From: Eubacterium sp.
Lineage (GTDB): Bacteria > Bacillota > Clostridia > Lachnospirales > Lachnospiraceae
Assembly (NCBI GenBank): GCA_017433615.1
Contig: JAFRGW010000151.1
Coordinates: forward strand, 1-39,660
Direction of reading: 5' to 3'
Length of the DNA stretch: 39,660 nt
Below the pieces are notes generated by a model. That model ran no database searches. It was given only the letters and a program-made list of their open reading frames with translations, and was not told the origin of the DNA. Positions 24,397 through 34,025 of the stretch are shown piece by piece (the stretch's first letter is position 1; each line of letters starts with the position of its first letter). A program made the translations under genes and the position numbers.

Positions 24397-25164
24397 GGTA
24401 AAAAGCGAAGATACATCCCTAATAATCCATTTGACTACATCGACTATGCTGAGTTGGGGATTTACAAAACGAGAAAGAAGAAATCTACGCAAAAAACATT
24501 TTCAAAAGTAGAGTCAAGAGATATTAATGAGATTGCTTTTGAAGATTTTTATACAAAGCCGCATGCAGTTCCCCTGGCTGTGATGTTCATTTTTCAGACA
24601 GGGATACGTCTCGGTGAAGCTGCGGCATTGAAATGGGAAGATATAGACGGAAGAGTCCTTCACATTCAGCGGATCGAACGCCGGTACCAGGATGCCCGCA
24701 GTGATTTTAAATCTCTGGGCGAATATCACTACTCCATCGTTGATGATACAAAAGGAGATTTTGGACCGCGGGATATCGTCTTGTCCGATGATGCTTTATA
24801 TTTACTTGAACTACTGAAAGACTTTTATGAAGAGCAGGGTATTGTTTCCGAATGGCTGTTCTTTACAAAAAAAACAGGAAAAATACATGACCGGGCACTG
24901 GATATTCGCATCAGGAAATACTGCCGTGAAGCAGGAATCCTCGAACGGTCCGTACATAAAATCCGCAGTACCTTTATTTCTTCACTCAGAGACGCAGGAA
25001 TGTCCTTTGAAAAGATCGCAGAAATCGTCGGCCATAAAGATGTGAGGACAACATTGAGTAATTATTCATTTGATGTGAATAACATAATAATACCAATATC
25101 TTCTTTGAATGGCAAGGAAAAGCGCCGGCATCTCTGCCGGTGCCCTCACTCCAATCTTCCGTGA
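24397..25164 (+). pseudogene. 5'-truncated tyrosine integrase, degraded at the 3' end too
   Basis: The open frame begins right after an in-frame TAA and lacks the N-terminal arm- and core-binding domains. The catalytic domain is present with Arg52 in TGIRLGEAAALKW, HxxR (His168/Arg171), His194 in VGHKDVRTT and Tyr204 in NYSF, counted from a TTG at 24454 (236 residues). After the tyrosine the frame ends in Lys/Arg/Cys-rich residues encoded by the terminator region of the neighbouring leucine-rich-repeat remnant, so the natural C-terminus is also lost. No start codon with a Shine-Dalgarno is evident. It is most probably a relic of an integrated element that once moved in this region. Confidence 0.8.
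25118..25143 (-). terminator. Terminator of the leucine-rich-repeat remnant
   Basis: Arms GCGCCGGCA and TGCCGGTGC with a TCTC loop lie about 45 bases after the stop of the remnant. On the minus strand a short U-run (CTTTTCC) follows the stem. The integrase-like frame runs through it, which shows that its last ~15 codons are not native. Confidence 0.65.
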
Positions 25165-25187
25165 ATCATCCTGATTTAAGTTCGCTT

Positions 25188-25505
25188 TTACTTCAGCGTT
25201 ACATTCCTTCCCAGAACCTTCTTCGTGAAGAATTTCTTATAGGCTTTCTTTATCTTCTTGTTTGTGCTCTTCTTTCCGACCTTCACCTGCGCGGTATTTA
25301 TCTTCGAACCTTTCAGCGCATTTTTCACTGTTTTCTTCTTCAGCAGTTTTGTCTTAAGAATGAGTTTTGTTGCCGGGCTTCCCTTGAAGGCATTTGCCTT
25401 GATTTTCGCCACGTTCTTGCCAATGGTGACGGTGCGAATCTTCTTGCTCTTGAACGCCTTCGCATGTAACGCATTGAACTGAGGATGTCTATTTAGATTT
25501 CTGAA
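25188..25505 (-). pseudogene. 3' fragment of a BspA-like leucine-rich-repeat surface protein
   Basis: About 105 codons remain open between the stop of the LTA-synthase-like gene and a TAA at 25188. They encode a Lys-rich C-terminus with phrases such as HAKAFKSKKIRTVTIGKNV and IKANAFKGSPATKLILKT, typical of the last LRR_5/BspA-like repeats of clostridial cell-surface proteins. There is no start codon or signal peptide in the open part, except an internal ATG at 25412. The large 5' part is missing. Its own terminator (25118-25143) is kept. It adjoins the truncated integrase, as expected for a deletion or recombination joint. Confidence 0.7.
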
Positions 25506-27650
25506 TCACCCACGAATAGAACTGCTGTTATGTGAGAGATATTCACTCACGATTTCATAATAATCCGTTTTCAGAATGCCGTCTGACAAAAGGATTTTAT
25601 CACTGACAATTCCATTGATATACTGTACATATGCGTCATCCGCATCCGATCCCTCAGCGGGAATAAACCTCTCTTGCTCCGCGTAATAAGTGCCTTCTGC
25701 TGTCTTCCAGCTGTAATCATTCCAGAATACAAGCGGTTCCTGCTCTGAAAAAACATCACGGCCCGCAAGTAATCGGGAATCATATTCTACTCCAAATAAA
25801 TTGGAGAGTGTCGGAAGAATATCCAGAGACGAAACAGGCGTGGAGATCTCACAGGCCTTGTCTCTGTCTGTCGTTTCCAGGCATCCGGACCAGATCACCA
25901 GTGCATTTTCATCCCGATCCCACGGCAGGACGTCGTCATGTCCATACAGATCCTGCAGGTAATCTTCATCGTTTCCCCAGTTTTCTGACTCTGATAAGCC
26001 GTATGGATAATGATCTGTTGTCATACAGATTACTGTATCATCAGCAATGCCGGCCGCCTCCAGCTTATCGAGCATAATGGCCAGCGCGTCCTCCAGCGCC
26101 ATTTGATAGCAGAAATAATTCAGTGTTGTCTGTTCATAAGTATCCTCCCCGACAACCTCAATAACGCGGTCCAGATATTTCTGTGTGCGCTCATGATCAT
26201 CCTCATAGGGCGCATGTCCGCTCAATGTCATGTAATAAATGCTGAATGGCTGTTTCCCAAGATACGTTTCCATCGTCGTATCAAAAAATACATCATCTTC
26301 CGGCCATGCTCCGGAGATTTCATTGAGGCCGCCGTCTGTGGCGATCCAGTCATCGTAACCCAGATTTTTGTGTGTCAGATTACGGTCATAATAGTCATAG
26401 GAACCGTTGTGGAAGGCGCAGCTGTAATAACCCAGCCTCTGCAACTGACTGCCCATTGTGAAGTAATTGTTTTTGCCCTCTGTCTCAAGGATCGTCTCCA
26501 CCTCATCCTGAGGCGCGAGCCCCGTCAGGAAAGAGTATTCACCTGTTGAAGTGCTGCCGCCCCACGCCGGCTGGTAATAATCAGAAAAATAAAAACCATT
26601 ATGGATGAGACGATATAAAGCAGGCGTCAATTCTTCATTTACAACTGCTCCGGAAAATGCCTCCGCACAGATCAGAATCAGGTTTTTCCCCGCAAACAAT
26701 CCCGTGTATTCGTTTTGGCGGGATGGTGTCAGAGAAGCCGCATAGCTGCTGATCTTTTTGACTGTCTCATCCTCAGATGCGGCAGCAATCTCACTGAAAT
26801 CAATATCCAGTGCATTTTCTGCCGCGAAAGTTTCGTCTGTCAAAGACCCAGATTCCGGGTTGTTTTCTTCTGACTGCGCTGAAAGCGTTTCTTCCTCTGT
26901 ATTCTCATTGTAACTTTCCGAAGTAAAGGATGCATTTTTATCCTGACCGAAAAGACTGTATTTTAGCTCCAGACGCGTTCCTGTCAGGAGTCCGAACGAA
27001 GAAGCAGCCCGGCTGAATTCGTACCGGGTCACATATTCATTTTTGCTTTTTCCTGTGGATGCCGCTAAAGAAAATACGCCGAGAAGAATCATCGCGAATG
27101 CCGCAAACACCAGGGCTGCCCCGGGAGATGTGCGCAGCTCCGGCAGAATCTTTTCTCCCCTCCATTTGTACCAGATCAGGGGAAGTGCAAATACCAGAAT
27201 TTTCAAAATCCCTCTTAATAAGGCAGTCAGGACCGTCCCGCCATAATTTCCTGTGACATCGCCGGCGCCGAGGAATATATTTCTGGGTGTCATATACTTT
27301 CCGAACGCGTCATAGACCAGATATTCCAGAGAAAAATAGAACAACAAAACGCCCGCTATGGATCCTGCCAGCACCCGGTTAACCGTTTCGGAAAAAACAG
27401 TTGTCAGGACTGCCGTCAGCAGCCCTGATACAAAAGAAAAGCCCAGCAGGTAAAACAGTCCGAAAAACAAGCCTGTACCTGTAAAGATTCGCAAAAAGAG
27501 CTCGTACCATATCATCGCAAACGGGAAAAAGAAAACCTGTCTGTTTTTGTTAAACAAGTCTGCAAGAAACATAAGTATAAGAAGCAGAAAGCCTGCTATT
27601 TCCCTTACGACAGATCTTTTTTGATACGAGGCTCTTCTCGTGCTCTTCAT
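25506..27650 (-). CDS. LTA-synthase-family membrane phosphotransferase (sulfatase fold)
   Basis: The 714-residue protein has about five N-terminal membrane helices (about 18-195), an acidic linker (about 240-300) and an extracellular sulfatase-type domain. Metal and nucleophile sites are visible: Glu330 in LILICAEAF, Thr367 in GGSTSTGEYSFLTG (the phosphothreonine position of LtaS), a later CMTTDHYPYG metal site. The family transfers glycerol-phosphate from phosphatidylglycerol to glycolipid or glycan. It is encoded 69 bases after the larger adaptor of an ABC exporter and probably in the same operon. The unusually long acidic linker is odd. The substrate (teichoic acid or modified glycan) is not determinable. 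The ATG follows GGGAG. Confidence 0.87.
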   Translation of the reverse strand: MKSTRRASYQKRSVVREIAGFLLLILMFLADLFNKNRQVFFFPFAMIWYELFLRIFTGTGLFFGLFYLLGFSFVSGLLTAVLTTVFSETVNRVLAGSIAGVLLFYFSLEYLVYDAFGKYMTPRNIFLGAGDVTGNYGGTVLTALLRGILKILVFALPLIWYKWRGEKILPELRTSPGAALVFAAFAMILLGVFSLAASTGKSKNEYVTRYEFSRAASSFGLLTGTRLELKYSLFGQDKNASFTSESYNENTEEETLSAQSEENNPESGSLTDETFAAENALDIDFSEIAAASEDETVKKISSYAASLTPSRQNEYTGLFAGKNLILICAEAFSGAVVNEELTPALYRLIHNGFYFSDYYQPAWGGSTSTGEYSFLTGLAPQDEVETILETEGKNNYFTMGSQLQRLGYYSCAFHNGSYDYYDRNLTHKNLGYDDWIATDGGLNEISGAWPEDDVFFDTTMETYLGKQPFSIYYMTLSGHAPYEDDHERTQKYLDRVIEVVGEDTYEQTTLNYFCYQMALEDALAIMLDKLEAAGIADDTVICMTTDHYPYGLSESENWGNDEDYLQDLYGHDDVLPWDRDENALVIWSGCLETTDRDKACEISTPVSSLDILPTLSNLFGVEYDSRLLAGRDVFSEQEPLVFWNDYSWKTAEGTYYAEQERFIPAEGSDADDAYVQYINGIVSDKILLSDGILKTDYYEIVSEYLSHNSSSIRG

Positions 27651-27718
27651 GCTTCTGATTCTCCCGTTTCACCGTCCTCACAGTCTTTTTGTTCTCCGAT
27701 TTACTTATAGTTATTTCC

Positions 27719-30259
27719 CTATAAAAATCTATATTCCAACCCGTTTGCGTATTTATAATAAATCTGCTGTCCCTCGTCCAGGCCGGACAGAATCTCTACA
27801 TTTGTGCCGTCAGCCATACCGGTATCCACCTTTACCGGATTCGTCAGCTCATCTGTTTCTGCATTATATCCGGTATATACGTAGGTTTCTGTTCCCTCTT
27901 CTGACAGGGCTTCCGCAGGTACGGACAGGCAGTCTGCACTTTCTTCCGCAAAAACAAGACTGGCATTCATTCCCTGCAGCATTTGCTCTGTGCGGTCAAG
28001 TGTAACCGTCACATTATATTTTGTGTTTCCGGAAGCAGCAGAACCACCGGCACTGCTGTCGGAACTATCCTCATCTTCATTATTCAGATCAATCGCGGTT
28101 ATGACGCCGGTAAACGTCTTTCCCGGAATGGCATCCAGCATGATCTCTGCTTCCTGTCCAAGCCTGAGACTGCTGATATCAAGTTCGTCTACCATCGCCG
28201 CGAGTGAGATTTTTTCATGCGGCACACACTGATATACTTCTGTTTCGGAAACTGTAAATGCTGAGACCGCCTCTTCTTCGGGTGTTATTTCCCCGTCGAC
28301 GCCGGTTCCTGACGCATTCGTATCCGCTGATTTCTGACCGGACGCACTGCCTGCCGACTTCTGACCGGATGGTGCGCCTGAAGCACTTTTCTGCTGTTTT
28401 TTTTCTGTGTCTCCGCTTTTCTGTTCCTGCTTTTTGTCCTGTTTATCCTGCTGCGCAGAACGATCTTTCTGACTGCTTCCTTCGGAACTGCTGCCGGAAC
28501 TGTCGGCAGAACTGTCCCCGCCGGAACTGCTTCCACTTTCCGCGTCTTCAGTTCCGTCGGAAGAAGCATCGGCATCATAGCGCCTGACAGCTGTTTTTGC
28601 GACTCCGTTTTCAAACGTTACAGAAAGAATATCTCCTGCACCCAGTTCACTCACCCCGATTGCATTTCCTGCAGCATCTGTAATCGTCGCCTGCGAGAAA
28701 TCAACTGGCTGATCTGCCTGATTCAGGAAAAGCGTCACAGTACTTCCGCTGACAGCCTTAATTTCTGCGAGAAATGTGCCGTTCAATCCTTCTTCGGAGG
28801 TGTCCGTCGGGTCTGTCTCCTGCCCGCCGGTGTCTGTCTGATCTCCTTCTTCTGTATTTCCTGATGAATCACTTCCGGCAGAGCTGTCTCCGCCTTCCGT
28901 CCCACTGTTTTCATCTTCTGTTTTGTTGTTTCCATCCTCTGTTTCGCTGTTTCCATCTCCGGTTTCGCTGTTTCCATCTCCGGTTCCCGTACTTGTCAGC
29001 ACTCCCTGTGCCACATTGCTTACGGTCGTCACAATATTACCAACGGGTCTTACCGATACGACTGCGGCTGCAGCATCTGCCTGTATTATGCTGCTTTCCA
29101 CACTATAAGAAACCGCCTCTGCAGTCTCACTTTCGCTCTGTACGCTGTCGGACTCTGATTCTTCCGTACTGTCCTGTTCCTCCTCGACTGCAGTGAGCAG
29201 ATCCTCGTTCAGGCCGGAAATCACACCTGCTGTTTGGCTGCAGATCTCACCGGTCTGATAGATCTCAAACAAACGCTTCATCTGCTCTTCGAGCACACCC
29301 CTCTGCTGCTTCAGTGCACTGTAAACAGATGTATGTTCCGCCTCTTCCACATACAGAAGTGTATCTCCCTCATCGACTTGTTCGTTGAGACTGACTGCAA
29401 TTGACGAAACTGTCCCTTCCACAGAAGTGATCTTTAGTTCTCTGTGTATATACAGAGCCGCGCTGCCCAGCCCGGTCCCGTCCCCGGTAAATCCAGTGAC
29501 ATTTTCGCCATATGTCCCATATGCGTCACTGATCACAGCCGTGACCGTTCCGTCATTCATCTGTGTCACTTTTCCTGTCAGTTCTGTGCCGTCTGACAGG
29601 ATCACCGTAAGACTGTCTCCTGCACTTACATCCGCATTGGTTTTAAAATCTGCCGCCATCAGTCCGTCCAGAGAGAGCAGCATGAGCGCGCCATCGACAA
29701 TTACGGTCTGCATCACTGTTTCGCCGGATTCCGCAAAAACCGCCTTCACTCGGCCGCCCGAAGACGCAGTAACGGCGGTGGTATCATTGGCACTCTCTTC
29801 TTCGATTTTCTGATCCAGTTCTGTCATCTGTTCCTGAATATAGCGGATCGTCTCAAGGACTGAGTTTTTATCTGCTTTTGCGATCAGATCGCCTTTTTCC
29901 ACAAGATCTCCGTCAGAAACCATGTATCTCTCAAGCACGATTCCTTCAGGCAGCGACACGGATACTGCAGAATCTTCACTAAGTGATCCTCCCGCGGTTA
30001 TGCTTTTCTTCATGGAGACGATCTCTGCCTCTTTCGCAATCACTTCTTCACTGACCGCGACAGAAGACTCCTTTTTCTTTTCCGCATTCAAAGACATATA
30101 TCGCAGAACACCGCCTGCCGCGAGCAAAGCTGCAAGCAGCAGCATCCACCACCTGATCCTTCTCTTTTTTTTCTTCTGCTTTTCCATTTTTCTCTTCCCG
30201 TTCTTTGTCAGGTCTGTTGATTCCTTCATCTGTTCAGCTGTTTTTAGATCAGCCGTCAT
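27719..30259 (-). CDS. Membrane-fusion (HlyD/MacA-type) adaptor, second and larger, with low-complexity insertion
   Basis: The protein (846 residues from this start) has one N-terminal membrane helix (RIRWWMLLLAALLAAGG), a lipoyl/barrel-sandwich half-motif (LPEGIVLERYMVSDGDLVEKGDLIAK), a predicted helical pair, a second half and a C-terminal beta domain (SLVFAEESADCLSVPAEALSEEG). A very long Ser/Gly/Asp/Glu-rich segment with tandem GDGNSET-like repeats and a Lys/Gln-rich stretch interrupts the middle (about 430-660). It is a longer paralogue of the adaptor at 32104-33825. It overlaps the permease gene's end by 11 bases. The start is uncertain: ATG at 30187 just before the Lys-rich leader (MEKQKKKK) is an alternative. 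It likely couples the permease to the cell wall. Confidence 0.82.
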   Translation of the reverse strand: MTADLKTAEQMKESTDLTKNGKRKMEKQKKKKRRIRWWMLLLAALLAAGGVLRYMSLNAEKKKESSVAVSEEVIAKEAEIVSMKKSITAGGSLSEDSAVSVSLPEGIVLERYMVSDGDLVEKGDLIAKADKNSVLETIRYIQEQMTELDQKIEEESANDTTAVTASSGGRVKAVFAESGETVMQTVIVDGALMLLSLDGLMAADFKTNADVSAGDSLTVILSDGTELTGKVTQMNDGTVTAVISDAYGTYGENVTGFTGDGTGLGSAALYIHRELKITSVEGTVSSIAVSLNEQVDEGDTLLYVEEAEHTSVYSALKQQRGVLEEQMKRLFEIYQTGEICSQTAGVISGLNEDLLTAVEEEQDSTEESESDSVQSESETAEAVSYSVESSIIQADAAAAVVSVRPVGNIVTTVSNVAQGVLTSTGTGDGNSETGDGNSETEDGNNKTEDENSGTEGGDSSAGSDSSGNTEEGDQTDTGGQETDPTDTSEEGLNGTFLAEIKAVSGSTVTLFLNQADQPVDFSQATITDAAGNAIGVSELGAGDILSVTFENGVAKTAVRRYDADASSDGTEDAESGSSSGGDSSADSSGSSSEGSSQKDRSAQQDKQDKKQEQKSGDTEKKQQKSASGAPSGQKSAGSASGQKSADTNASGTGVDGEITPEEEAVSAFTVSETEVYQCVPHEKISLAAMVDELDISSLRLGQEAEIMLDAIPGKTFTGVITAIDLNNEDEDSSDSSAGGSAASGNTKYNVTVTLDRTEQMLQGMNASLVFAEESADCLSVPAEALSEEGTETYVYTGYNAETDELTNPVKVDTGMADGTNVEILSGLDEGQQIYYKYANGLEYRFL

Positions 30260-31439
30260 AGTGCAGCGCATCAATCGGTTTCATCCTCGCCGCTTTGTTG
30301 GCCGGATACAGGCCGAAAATGATTCCGATCACAAAACAGAACCCGACTGCGATCAGCACAACTGTTCCGTCCATTTGAAACTGCATATCCAGACTCGACA
30401 CGACGATCGTGATCAGCTGCAGGATGCACCAGGACAGAAAGATACCGATCACACATCCCATCATGCAAAGAATGACTGCTTCCATCAGAAACTGCTGAAG
30501 GATCACACTGCGGTCCGCCCCGATTGCCTTTCGGATGCCGATTTCCCTTGTTCTCTCCGTTACCGTCACCAGCATAATATTCATAATTCCGATACCGCCG
30601 ACGATGAGTGAAATTGCTGCTATGCCGCCGAGCAGGATCGTCAGAATATTTGTGACGCTGCCCATTGTGTCCTCAAGCGCATCCTGGGATTCTGCTTCAA
30701 AAGCATCTTCATCCGCTTCGAACCGGTCAAGAAGTATTTCTGTCAGCTGTGTCTTTGTCTCATCTACTGTCTTACCGTCAGCAGCCGCAGCATAAAATGA
30801 GGTCACCTCACTTGTAACAGAATCACTGATCCGGATCAGTGACGTGTACGGTATATATGCGACCAGCGAGCTGCTTCCAAACATGCCTGTCAATGACTGG
30901 TCATCATCTTTGAGCACCCCCGCCACCGTGAAACGCACGCCATCAAGCGAGATCACTTCTCCAAGGCAGTCTGTAAAACCGATCAGTTCTGAAGCTGTAT
31001 TCTCGTTGATGATACAGATGTTTGTATGATTCTCTACATCCGAACGTTTCAGGAAACGGCCGAGGAGAAGCTCCAGGCCCTGAATGTCATAGCAGGCCGG
31101 AACGGTCCCGTATACGCTGACCGTCTCGCTTGTTCCGCCATATTTCGCTGTCAGGCTTTCCTGTGCATACGCCGCAGCAGCGCCCGCTGCTTTTTCCTCC
31201 GTCCATGTGTCCAGATCTTCCAGCGAAACCGGATTTCCTTTATTGTCGGAAATCGTGACCGTGATCAGATTACTGCCCAGACGTGAGATCTGATCTGAAA
31301 CAGAGCGGCTGGAACCGTTCACCAGGCTGACAAGGATCACAAGTGCCATCACACCGATGATAATGCCGAGCATCGTTAAAAAGGCCCGCATCTTGCTGCT
31401 CCCGATGGACTTCACCGCCATTTTTGCGGACTGTATCAT
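30249..31439 (-). CDS. FtsX/MacB-type ABC transporter permease
   Basis: The 396-residue membrane protein has the MacB layout: a first helix at about 20-40 (FLTMLGIIIGVMALVILVS), a large extracytoplasmic MacB_PCD domain (about 45-260), then three helices ending in the FtsX domain with the motif ERTREIGIRKAIGADRS. The permease works with the ATPase encoded upstream (four-base overlap) as a tripartite-like exporter of peptides or lipids, or as a mechanotransmitter. It starts within GGAGGTGACAGGATG. The C-terminal ends in LYPANKAARMKPIDALHYDG, typical of the family. Confidence 0.93.
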   Translation of the reverse strand: MIQSAKMAVKSIGSSKMRAFLTMLGIIIGVMALVILVSLVNGSSRSVSDQISRLGSNLITVTISDNKGNPVSLEDLDTWTEEKAAGAAAAYAQESLTAKYGGTSETVSVYGTVPACYDIQGLELLLGRFLKRSDVENHTNICIINENTASELIGFTDCLGEVISLDGVRFTVAGVLKDDDQSLTGMFGSSSLVAYIPYTSLIRISDSVTSEVTSFYAAAADGKTVDETKTQLTEILLDRFEADEDAFEAESQDALEDTMGSVTNILTILLGGIAAISLIVGGIGIMNIMLVTVTERTREIGIRKAIGADRSVILQQFLMEAVILCMMGCVIGIFLSWCILQLITIVVSSLDMQFQMDGTVVLIAVGFCFVIGIIFGLYPANKAARMKPIDALHYDG

Positions 31440-32107
31440 CCTGTCACCTCCGTTACTCTCCCGTCACGGATCCGGATCATGCGCTCTGCCTGAATCGCAA
31501 CCTCCTGATCATGTGTAATCAGAAGAATCGTATTTCCGTTTTCGTGTAATTCGTGGAACAATGTCATGATCTCTTCACTTGTGGCTGAGTCCAGATTTCC
31601 TGTCGGCTCATCAGCAAGAATCAGCGACGGTTTTGTGACAATTGCACGCGCAATCGCGACACGCTGCTGCTGGCCGCCGGAAAGCTCCGTCGGAAAATGA
31701 TTTGCCCTTTTGGTCAGGCCGACACGTTCGAGTGCCTCTGACACACGCGCGTCCCGCTCTTTCTTACGCACCTTCTGGTAAATCAGCGGAAGCTCAATGT
31801 TTTCTGCCGCTGTCAGTTTCGCGATCAGATTAAAACTCTGAAACACAAATCCGATTTTCTGATTTCTTACAACAGCCAGACCATGCTCTGAATATTCCTC
31901 GATCGGACTCCCGTCCAGGAAATATTCGCCTGAATCTGCAACATCCAGACAGCCGATGATATTCATCAAAGTCGATTTTCCACTTCCGGAGGGACCAATT
32001 ACACTGACAAATTCTCCTGTTTTTACGTGCATCGTCGCGTGATCCAGTGCATGAATCACCTCGTCTCCGATCTGGTATGATTTACACAATTCCCTGATTC
32101 TGATCAT
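31436..32107 (-). CDS. LolD/MacB-type ABC transporter ATP-binding protein
   Basis: The 223-residue ATPase is intact: Walker [10 protein letters not shown] (about 39-47), Q-loop FQSFNL, signature LSGGQQQR, Walker [13 protein letters not shown], and H-loop LITHDQ. It energises the FtsX-type permease whose gene overlaps it by four bases. The start codon is embedded in the 3' end of the smaller adaptor gene, preceded by GGGAGGAG inside the Gly-rich tail. The ABC subfamily handles lipoproteins, peptides or antimicrobial substrates. Confidence 0.95.
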   Translation of the reverse strand: MIRIRELCKSYQIGDEVIHALDHATMHVKTGEFVSVIGPSGSGKSTLMNIIGCLDVADSGEYFLDGSPIEEYSEHGLAVVRNQKIGFVFQSFNLIAKLTAAENIELPLIYQKVRKKERDARVSEALERVGLTKRANHFPTELSGGQQQRVAIARAIVTKPSLILADEPTGNLDSATSEEIMTLFHELHENGNTILLITHDQEVAIQAERMIRIRDGRVTEVTG

Positions 32108-33825
32108 GGCTGTCCGGCTCCTCCCTGGCCGCTCCTTCCGGGACCCTGGCTGTTTCCGCCCTGCCGGCCGCTGTTTCCGGAATTTCCGCCGCGGTCCCCG
32201 CCTTCCGGCCGGTTCCCGCCCTGCTGACCGCCTCCTGGCTGGCCGTCCGGCATACCTCCTCCGAAATTACCGCCGCCAGGCTGTCCCTGCATTCCTCTGT
32301 CCGTGGTTTCTTCCTCGGCGTAGCAGATGCTTTCTCCCTCAGAAAGCCCCTCCTTCACTTCTGTATATTCCGTTCCCGATACACCGATCTGTATTTCTTT
32401 CATTCCGCCGAGCTCGCCGGTCTCCTCATCATATGACGTATATACATAGTAGGAAGCACTCGTCTTCTGCAGTGCATCCGTCGGAATCAACAGAACGTCA
32501 TCCGCGCTCTCTATTAAAATCGCCGCCGTGGCACTCATTCCGGAGAGCATGCCTTCTTCCTTATTGATCTGTACGCTTGCCGTATATGACGTAACGCCGT
32601 CCGCACTTGTTCCACTCTTATCAATTTCCGTGATCGTACCTGTATAGACAGTTTCCCCCAACGAATCAATCGTAACCTGTGCCTCCTGTCCTTCCTCCAG
32701 AGAAAGAATATCTGTCTCATCGATACTGACAGAAAGCGTCATCGTCTCATCAGGTGATATTGTAAATGTCAATGCTTCATCTGTTGTTCCCGTTTCTGAA
32801 CTGCTGTCTTCCGTGGCGGTTTCTTCCTCCAGATCAGGAGCACTTTTGATTGTTCCCGAGATCTCGGCGTAAAGTGCGTCCTTTTTGTAAATATCCGCAA
32901 GTTTTTTCATGGATTCCGTCAGCTCTTCGCGCTCGGACAAAAGTGTCTCATAGCCGGCTGTGTAAGCCGTATCTGTCAGTGTGAACAATTCCGCATCAGC
33001 CGAAACTGTTTCATCCAGTGATACATTGACGGTCTCGATCGTTCCTCCATAACCGGTGATACTCAGCATGTCATTGATTTCCAGCGTGCCGCTTCCAATT
33101 TCCGTCCCTTCTTCGTCTGTTACTGTAACTGTATCCTGGTAAACCGGACCGTAGTCTGTCAAAAGAATGACTGCCCTGTTCCCGTTAACTGCAGACACTG
33201 TCCCGCTGTAGTTACTTCCGTCAGATGCCATAACAGTCACATCATCGCCCTCCGCTGCCGCATCTGTTTCGATCTCAGTCTTCATATAGCCATCCAGCGA
33301 GAGCAGCGCCAGGGCGCCGGACTGATACATAACTGCCGTCACATCGTCCCCTGCCTGCGCGTTGATCAGTTTTACTCTGCCGCTCACGGCTGTGGTCAGA
33401 CTCTCAGACACCTCATTGTCTGCCGCTTCTTCAATTTGCACATCCAGTTCATCGATCTGATTCTGGAGATCTGCCATCGCAGAGAGCACCGATTCCCCGG
33501 AAACCTGTGCCAGCAGATCACCTTCTGAAACCGTGTCGCCTTTTCTGACTGCCAGTGATGTCAGTTCCACACCGGACGGAATCGTAATCGTCTCAGTTTC
33601 CTCATCTGCAAGTGTGCCGTCCCCATAGACCGTTGTGCTCACAGAGCCTTTTGTCACTTCAGCAGTCTGAATCGATTCCGAAGGATCCTCCGCATATTCT
33701 TCTTTTACCTTTTTTCTGAGAAAAAATACCGCGGCGGCAATTACAGCTGCCACAACAAAAAGTGTGACGACCAGTTTCATGACAGTTTTTTTGTTGATTT
33801 GCCTCTTCCTTTTTTTATCTGCCAT
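32104..33825 (-). CDS. Membrane-fusion (HlyD/MacA-type) adaptor with glycine-rich tail
   Basis: The 573-residue protein begins with a Lys/Arg-rich leader and one membrane helix (about 16-37), then carries the adaptor domains: barrel-sandwich halves (VELTSLAVRKGDTVSEGDLLAQ and GYGGTIETVNVSLDETV), a short helical hairpin, and beta-barrel and distal domains (LSGMSATAAILIESADDVLLIPTDAL). The C-terminal ~60 residues are rich in Gly, Gln and Asn, unusual for the family and perhaps surface-exposed or wall-associating. It is the first gene of the five-gene exporter operon. The start ATG is 12 bases from GGGGAGG, a slightly long gap. Confidence 0.88.
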   Translation of the reverse strand: MADKKRKRQINKKTVMKLVVTLFVVAAVIAAAVFFLRKKVKEEYAEDPSESIQTAEVTKGSVSTTVYGDGTLADEETETITIPSGVELTSLAVRKGDTVSEGDLLAQVSGESVLSAMADLQNQIDELDVQIEEAADNEVSESLTTAVSGRVKLINAQAGDDVTAVMYQSGALALLSLDGYMKTEIETDAAAEGDDVTVMASDGSNYSGTVSAVNGNRAVILLTDYGPVYQDTVTVTDEEGTEIGSGTLEINDMLSITGYGGTIETVNVSLDETVSADAELFTLTDTAYTAGYETLLSEREELTESMKKLADIYKKDALYAEISGTIKSAPDLEEETATEDSSSETGTTDEALTFTISPDETMTLSVSIDETDILSLEEGQEAQVTIDSLGETVYTGTITEIDKSGTSADGVTSYTASVQINKEEGMLSGMSATAAILIESADDVLLIPTDALQKTSASYYVYTSYDEETGELGGMKEIQIGVSGTEYTEVKEGLSEGESICYAEEETTDRGMQGQPGGGNFGGGMPDGQPGGGQQGGNRPEGGDRGGNSGNSGRQGGNSQGPGRSGQGGAGQP

Positions 33826-33877
33826 ATTGATGCCAGACCTCCCCTGTTAACGAATGTACAAACAAACTCTCCATGCT

Positions 33878-33910
33878 ATCTTATTGGCGTAACTTTAAAT
33901 GAACTTTAAA
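33878..33910 (-). promoter_or_regulatory. Candidate promoter and direct-repeat operator of the exporter operon
   Basis: Two copies of AACTTTAAA (33891-33899 and 33902-33910) repeat with an 11-base period, one helical turn, as do sites of OmpR/PhoB-type response regulators. On the minus strand they are followed by a -10-like TAAGAT (33878-33883). No matching response regulator lies next to the operon in this window. The remaining DNA up to 33974 shows no gene. Confidence 0.45.
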
Positions 33911-33974
33911 AACAGGGAATTCTCTCCGGCAGTGGGCAAGTAAAATAAAGTCCCTCAAAAAACAACTCCGCAGC

Positions 33975-34008
33975 AAAAAAAACCGGAAAGCCTGTGAAAG
34001 CTTTCCGG
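33975..34008 (-). terminator. Rho-independent terminator on the minus strand
   Basis: A perfect nine-base stem (CCGGAAAGC / GCTTTCCGG) with an eight-base loop is followed on the minus strand by a run of eight U. It comes after the flavodoxin gene and repeat copy 2 and before the exporter promoter, so it insulates the exporter operon from read-through. Confidence 0.85.
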
Positions 34009-34025
34009 GATCTTTAACCTGGTAT

